Of a stretch of 8,885 nucleotides of DNA, positions 5,731 to 8,885 are shown in pieces. Every line of letters starts with the position of its first letter. Within the stretch, counting starts at the first letter, position 1. A model generated the notes under the pieces. That model was given only the letters and a program-made list of their open reading frames with translations, searched no databases and was not told where the DNA came from. The DNA lies in NCBI GenBank assembly GCA_035543875.1, contig DATKIY010000257.1:1-8885 (forward strand), given 5' to 3'. A program made the translations under genes and the position numbers. The stretch comes from DATKIY01 sp035543875 (GTDB lineage: Bacteria > Actinomycetota > Actinomycetes > JAHEKZ01).

Positions 5731-7842
5731 TTAGCGGACCCCCGCCTCGTGCATCCCCCGCAGCTCCTTCTTCAGCTCTTGGATCTCGTCACGCAACCGC
5801 GCGGCAAGTTCGAACTGCAAGTCGGCTGCTGCGGCTTGCATCTGGTCGTTGAGCTGTTGAATCAGGTCGGCTAGGTCGCTGCTGGGCAGCCCAGCCAACT
5901 CGCCGGCGTGGCGTCCGGCCTCGCCAGCTTTGGACGACAGGCCAGGCACCGGAGCCTTGCCACGGGACTGCTGCCTGCCTGAACCGCCGAGTAGTTCCTC
6001 GGTGTCGGCGTACTCGCGTGCGAGCATCTCGGTGATATCGGCAATGCGCTTACGCAGCGGAGTCGGGTCGATTCCGTGTGCCTCGTTGTACGCGACCTGT
6101 TTGCTCCGACGCCGGTTGGTCTCGTCGATCGCCTGCTGCATGGACCGGGTGGTGGTGTCGGCGTACATGTGAACCTCGCCTGACACATTTCGGGCGGCCC
6201 GACCAATGGTCTGAATCAATGATGTGGCGGAGCGGAGGAAACCCTCCTTGTCTGCATCAAGGATCGAGACCAGCGAGACTTCTGGCAGGTCCAGCCCCTC
6301 GCGCAACAGGTTGATCCCCACCAGGACGTCGTACTCCCCCATGCGCAGCTCGCGGAGCAGCTCGACCCGACGGAGCGTGTCGACTTCTGAGTGCAGGTAG
6401 CGCACCCGAATGCCCAGCTCCAGCAAGTAGTCGGTGAGGTCTTCAGACATCTTCTTGGTCAGCGTGGTGACCAGGACGCGTTCACCTTTTTCGGCGCGCT
6501 CTCGGATTTCGTGTACGAGGTCGTCAATCTGGCCCTTGGTCGGCTTCAGCACGACCTGTGGGTCGACCAAACCGGTCGGCCGGATGATTTGTTCGACAAA
6601 ACCGTCTCCCTTGCCGAGCTCGTAGCTACCGGGAGTGGCCGACAGGTACACCGTCTGCCCGATTCGGTCGACGAACTCCTCGAACCGCAACGGTCGGTTG
6701 TCCATGGCGCTGGGTAGGCGGAAACCGTGGTCGACCAAAGTGCGCTTACGCGACATGTCACCTTCGAACATGGCGCCGATCTGCGGAACCGTGACGTGTG
6801 ACTCGTCGATGACCAGCAAGAAGTCTTCGGGGAAATAGTCGAGCAGACAGTTCGGCGCCGTTCCTGCGCCACGTCCGTCGATGTGCCGAGAGTAGTTCTC
6901 AATCCCCGCGCACGACCCGACCTGCCGCATCATTTCGATGTCGTACGTGGTCCGCATGCGCAGGCGCTGCGACTCCAAGAGCTTGCCCTGGGCGTCGAGC
7001 TCTGCGAGGCGTTCGTCGAGCTCGGTCTCGATGCCAGCGATCGCCCGTTCCATGCGCTCTGGCCCAGCTGCGTAGTGCGAAGCCGGGAAGACATACAGCT
7101 CTTCGTCTTCAGTAAGGACTTCGCCGGTCAGCGGGTGCAGGGTGGACAGGCGCTCGATCTCGTCTCCGAAAAACTCGATACGAATCGCATGGACCTCGTA
7201 GACGGGGATGATCTCGACGGTATCGCCGCGGACTCGGAACGTGCCGCGCGTGAAGGCTAAGTCGTTTCGGGTGTACTGCACATCGACGAGGTGACGAAGC
7301 AGGTCTTGCCTGTCGATGCTCGTGCCGACTCGCAGCTTCACCATGCGGTCGACGTATTCCTGGGGGGTACCGAGCCCGTAGATCGCCGAGACGGATGCGA
7401 CCACGATGACGTCGCGTCTGGTGAGCAGGCTGTTGGTGGCCGAGTAACGAAGGCGCTCGACCTCGTCGTTGATCGACGAGTCCTTCTCGATGTAGGTATC
7501 GCTTTGCGGGATGTACGCCTCAGGCTGGTAGTAGTCGTAGTAGGACACGAAGTACTCGACCGCATTGTTGGGAAGCAGCTCACGGAACTCGTTGGTGAGC
7601 TGGGCGGCCAGGGTCTTGTTGGGCGCCATGACCAAGGTGGGGCGCTGGAGCTGTTCGACCAGCCAAGCAGTGGTTGCCGATTTTCCGGTGCCGGTGGCGC
7701 CGAGAAGGACGACGTCGGGCTCGCCTTGGTTGATGCGAGACGTCAGCTCCGCAATCGCGGTGGGCTGATCGCCGCTGGGAGAAAACTCCGAGACAACCTC
7801 GAACGGGGCAACGGTACGGCTGATATCGCTGACAGGTCTCAC
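5731..7842 (-). CDS. uvrB: UvrB, excinuclease ABC subunit B
   Basis: A complete 703-residue UvrB, the DNA-helicase-like subunit that receives damaged DNA from UvrA, verifies the lesion and recruits UvrC. The N-terminus has FEVVSEFSPSGDQPTAI, then Walker A GATGTGKS at residues 48-55 and the damage-probing beta-hairpin YYDYYQPEAYIPQSDTYIEK at 101-120. Next come the DESH Walker B box in LLVIDESHVTVPQIG, the SATPGSYEL motif, the GINLLREGLDLPEVSL and QTIGRAARN helicase motifs, and a C-terminal UVR domain (about 660-700) that pairs with UvrC. A basic Gly/Ser-rich linker (about 620-645) precedes the UVR domain, as I recall from other actinobacterial UvrB. The GTG at 7842 fits the conserved MRPV N-terminus; the Shine-Dalgarno signal is weak and would lie inside coaE. 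It starts nine bases after the coaE stop, so the two are surely cotranscribed. All key residues are intact. Confidence 0.98.
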   Translation of the reverse strand: MRPVSDISRTVAPFEVVSEFSPSGDQPTAIAELTSRINQGEPDVVLLGATGTGKSATTAWLVEQLQRPTLVMAPNKTLAAQLTNEFRELLPNNAVEYFVSYYDYYQPEAYIPQSDTYIEKDSSINDEVERLRYSATNSLLTRRDVIVVASVSAIYGLGTPQEYVDRMVKLRVGTSIDRQDLLRHLVDVQYTRNDLAFTRGTFRVRGDTVEIIPVYEVHAIRIEFFGDEIERLSTLHPLTGEVLTEDEELYVFPASHYAAGPERMERAIAGIETELDERLAELDAQGKLLESQRLRMRTTYDIEMMRQVGSCAGIENYSRHIDGRGAGTAPNCLLDYFPEDFLLVIDESHVTVPQIGAMFEGDMSRKRTLVDHGFRLPSAMDNRPLRFEEFVDRIGQTVYLSATPGSYELGKGDGFVEQIIRPTGLVDPQVVLKPTKGQIDDLVHEIRERAEKGERVLVTTLTKKMSEDLTDYLLELGIRVRYLHSEVDTLRRVELLRELRMGEYDVLVGINLLREGLDLPEVSLVSILDADKEGFLRSATSLIQTIGRAARNVSGEVHMYADTTTRSMQQAIDETNRRRSKQVAYNEAHGIDPTPLRKRIADITEMLAREYADTEELLGGSGRQQSRGKAPVPGLSSKAGEAGRHAGELAGLPSSDLADLIQQLNDQMQAAAADLQFELAARLRDEIQELKKELRGMHEAGVR

Positions 7843-7851
7843 AGTGGCACG

Positions 7852-8493
7852 CTAACCCGAGCCTCTGACAAGCTCGACAAGCGAGGGCCACAGCGCCTCG
7901 GTTCGGCGCCGGAGATCAGCTGGTGTGCCCGAGTTGTCGATCACGAAGTCAGCAATCGCCAACCGGTCAGCCCGAGACGACTGGGCGCTCATTCGGGCCG
8001 TTGCGTCTGCTTCGCTCAGGCCCCGCGCGGTGAGCCTTGCCAGCCTCAGCTCGTCCGGACAGTCGACGACCACCACCCCGGCGAACTCAGCGCCAGAGCC
8101 AGTTTCCGCGAGCAGTGGGATCTCGTAGACCAAAACCGCTCCCTCATGCGCTTGTTGGAACCGCCGTCCAGCCTCGAGCTCAACCAAGGGATGGACGATG
8201 CCTTCCAGAAGGCTGCGTTTGGCGTCGTCCGCGAAAACGAGCCCGGCCAGTTTGGCGCGATCTAAGTAATCATTGGCACCTAACACCTCAGGTCCAAAGG
8301 CCTTTACTACCGCCGCGTGCCCAGCGGTGTTGGGCTGGGTGACCGTTCGGGCGACATCGTCTGCGTCGACGACGAACGCTCCCTGGTCGGACAAGATGTG
8401 ACCCACGGCAGTTTTTCCGGAACCGATACCACCGGTCAGCGCGATGACACGACGTCGCGAACTACTCCCGGCGCCGTCGACCCGCTGCTGCAT
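7852..8493 (-). CDS. coaE: CoaE, dephospho-CoA kinase
   Basis: Dephospho-CoA kinase catalyses the last step of coenzyme A synthesis, phosphorylating the 3'-hydroxyl of dephospho-CoA with ATP in the cytoplasm. The protein has the P-loop GGIGSGKT at residues 21-28, the DADDVAR substrate-site motif near 43-49, the HPLVE element, YEIPLLAETG and the late RADRLAIADFVIDNSGT segment. Starting at ATG 8493 it is 213 residues, near the usual 200. Most CoaE proteins begin only a few residues before the P-loop strand, so about 12 N-terminal residues are extra. No ATG or GTG lies closer. The same frame is open upstream to a GTG at 8598 with AGGAG three bases before it, which would add 35 residues. I prefer 8493 because the extension has no CoaE similarity and would overlap the frame at 8558. 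This start has no clear ribosome-binding site. It is the first gene of the coaE-uvrB-terC operon. Confidence 0.94.
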   Translation of the reverse strand: MQQRVDGAGSSSRRRVIALTGGIGSGKTAVGHILSDQGAFVVDADDVARTVTQPNTAGHAAVVKAFGPEVLGANDYLDRAKLAGLVFADDAKRSLLEGIVHPLVELEAGRRFQQAHEGAVLVYEIPLLAETGSGAEFAGVVVVDCPDELRLARLTARGLSEADATARMSAQSSRADRLAIADFVIDNSGTPADLRRRTEALWPSLVELVRGSG

Positions 8494-8557
8494 GAAGTCA
8501 GTCTCGCAGGGCACGACCGTCGCGTTGGGCAGATTTCGTACAGATACCGTGGCCCCT

Positions 8558-8885
8558 GTGAGCCAGTCGTCCCATTCGGCCCCAGTGCCGGACCACACCG
8601 GCTCCTACGACGACTTGCCAGACGAAGACGTCCGCACGGTACTGGCAGTTCCGCTGGCCTGGGTCCCTGCCTCCGGCGCCCATCCGCCCGGTGACCCACC
8701 CGATGACCCACTGCGCGACCAACCGCCACGAGCCCGCCGTCGGCACGCTCGAACAGCGCCACGGCCGCGTTCGACAACGCCACCGAACTACGCCCGCAGC
8801 CACCGACATGGCGGCGACCCGCGGCGGTCAGACCTGCAGCTTGAGATCGCGGCGACTCTGCGCGTCGGCCTGATTTCGGCCGCGG
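8558..8885 (+). CDS. Hypothetical open frame running off the window (N-terminal part), divergent from coaE
   Basis: From GTG 8558 (or GTG 8549) a plus-strand frame stays open for 109 codons to the window edge. The first 40 or so codons use G or C at the third position in most cases and give an acidic, Pro-containing segment with LPDEDVRTVLAVPLAWVP. Residues about 42-90 are Pro/Arg-rich and look less protein-like. The last visible residues, SDLQLEIAATLRVGLISAA, again look like an ordered helix. That ending faintly resembles the DUF222/13E12 HNH-endonuclease family, where an EIAAxLR helix is typical, but this is only an impression. Minus-strand frames over the same DNA carry stops or read as low-complexity shadows. 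No clear ribosome-binding site is seen. It may be a real gene, a gene with a frameshift in its middle, or a chance open frame in GC-rich DNA. I do not assign a function. Confidence 0.4.
   Translation, partial: MSQSSHSAPVPDHTGSYDDLPDEDVRTVLAVPLAWVPASGAHPPGDPPDDPLRDQPPRARRRHARTAPRPRSTTPPNYARSHRHGGDPRRSDLQLEIAATLRVGLISAA

Noticed and set aside
4747..5874. Long open plus-strand frame (375 residues) across the TerC gene and the end of uvrB
   Set aside because: Its product is low in hydrophobic residues, spans two genes on the other strand and has no recognisable motif. TerC and UvrB motifs explain the DNA.
7796..7812. SOS-like TCGAAC half site near the uvrB start
   Set aside because: Only one half of the palindrome is present, and it lies inside the uvrB coding sequence.
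7291..8265. Plus-strand frame of 324 residues across the uvrB start and coaE
   Set aside because: Antisense of two well-supported genes, with no motif of its own.

Overview
The window is GC-rich bacterial DNA (about 60% G+C by eye) and almost certainly actinobacterial. The evidence is the frequent GTG starts, the G/C-ending codons, a mycothiol-type maleylpyruvate-isomerase family protein, and a gene order I recall from actinobacteria: coaE, uvrB, then accessory genes, then a metallo-beta-lactamase-fold hydrolase divergent from uvrA. The Mycobacterium tuberculosis region from Rv1631 (coaE) to Rv1638 (uvrA) has the same frame. I cannot place the organism below phylum. There are no RNA genes, CRISPR arrays, insertion sequences or phage genes that I can see.

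Layout. The left end (1-1284, minus) is the N-terminal 428 residues of uvrA, cut by the window edge. Divergent from it, 1391-2122 and 2155-2805 (plus) form a likely two-gene operon: a DinB/maleylpyruvate-isomerase-like protein and a glyoxalase-II-like metallo-hydrolase. Convergent with that pair is a beta-lactamase-like serine hydrolase (2830-3846, minus). Further right, also on the minus strand, is a broken sulfotransferase gene (3947-4723). Its first ATG overlaps the stop of a TerC-family membrane protein (4720-5700), which follows uvrB (5731-7842) and coaE (7852-8493). So coaE-uvrB-terC-sulfotransferase reads as one minus-strand operon. At the right edge a plus-strand frame starting at 8558 stays open to the end. 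It may be a gene of unknown function diverging from coaE.

Function. uvrA and uvrB encode two of the three subunits of the nucleotide-excision-repair damage-recognition machinery. CoaE makes coenzyme A. TerC is a membrane protein tied to metal handling. The serine hydrolase and the sulfotransferase look like accessory cargo set into this conserved neighbourhood.

The most notable observation is that the last codons of the metallo-hydrolase gene (2773-2813) recur, degenerate and in direct orientation, at 3898-3939 on the far side of the serine hydrolase gene. This suggests insertion at, or duplication of, the gene's 3' end. The second is the sulfotransferase, which has a one-base G insertion in its PAPS-binding loop and a second frameshift with missing codons, while its neighbours are intact. 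I saw no clearly new multi-gene system.
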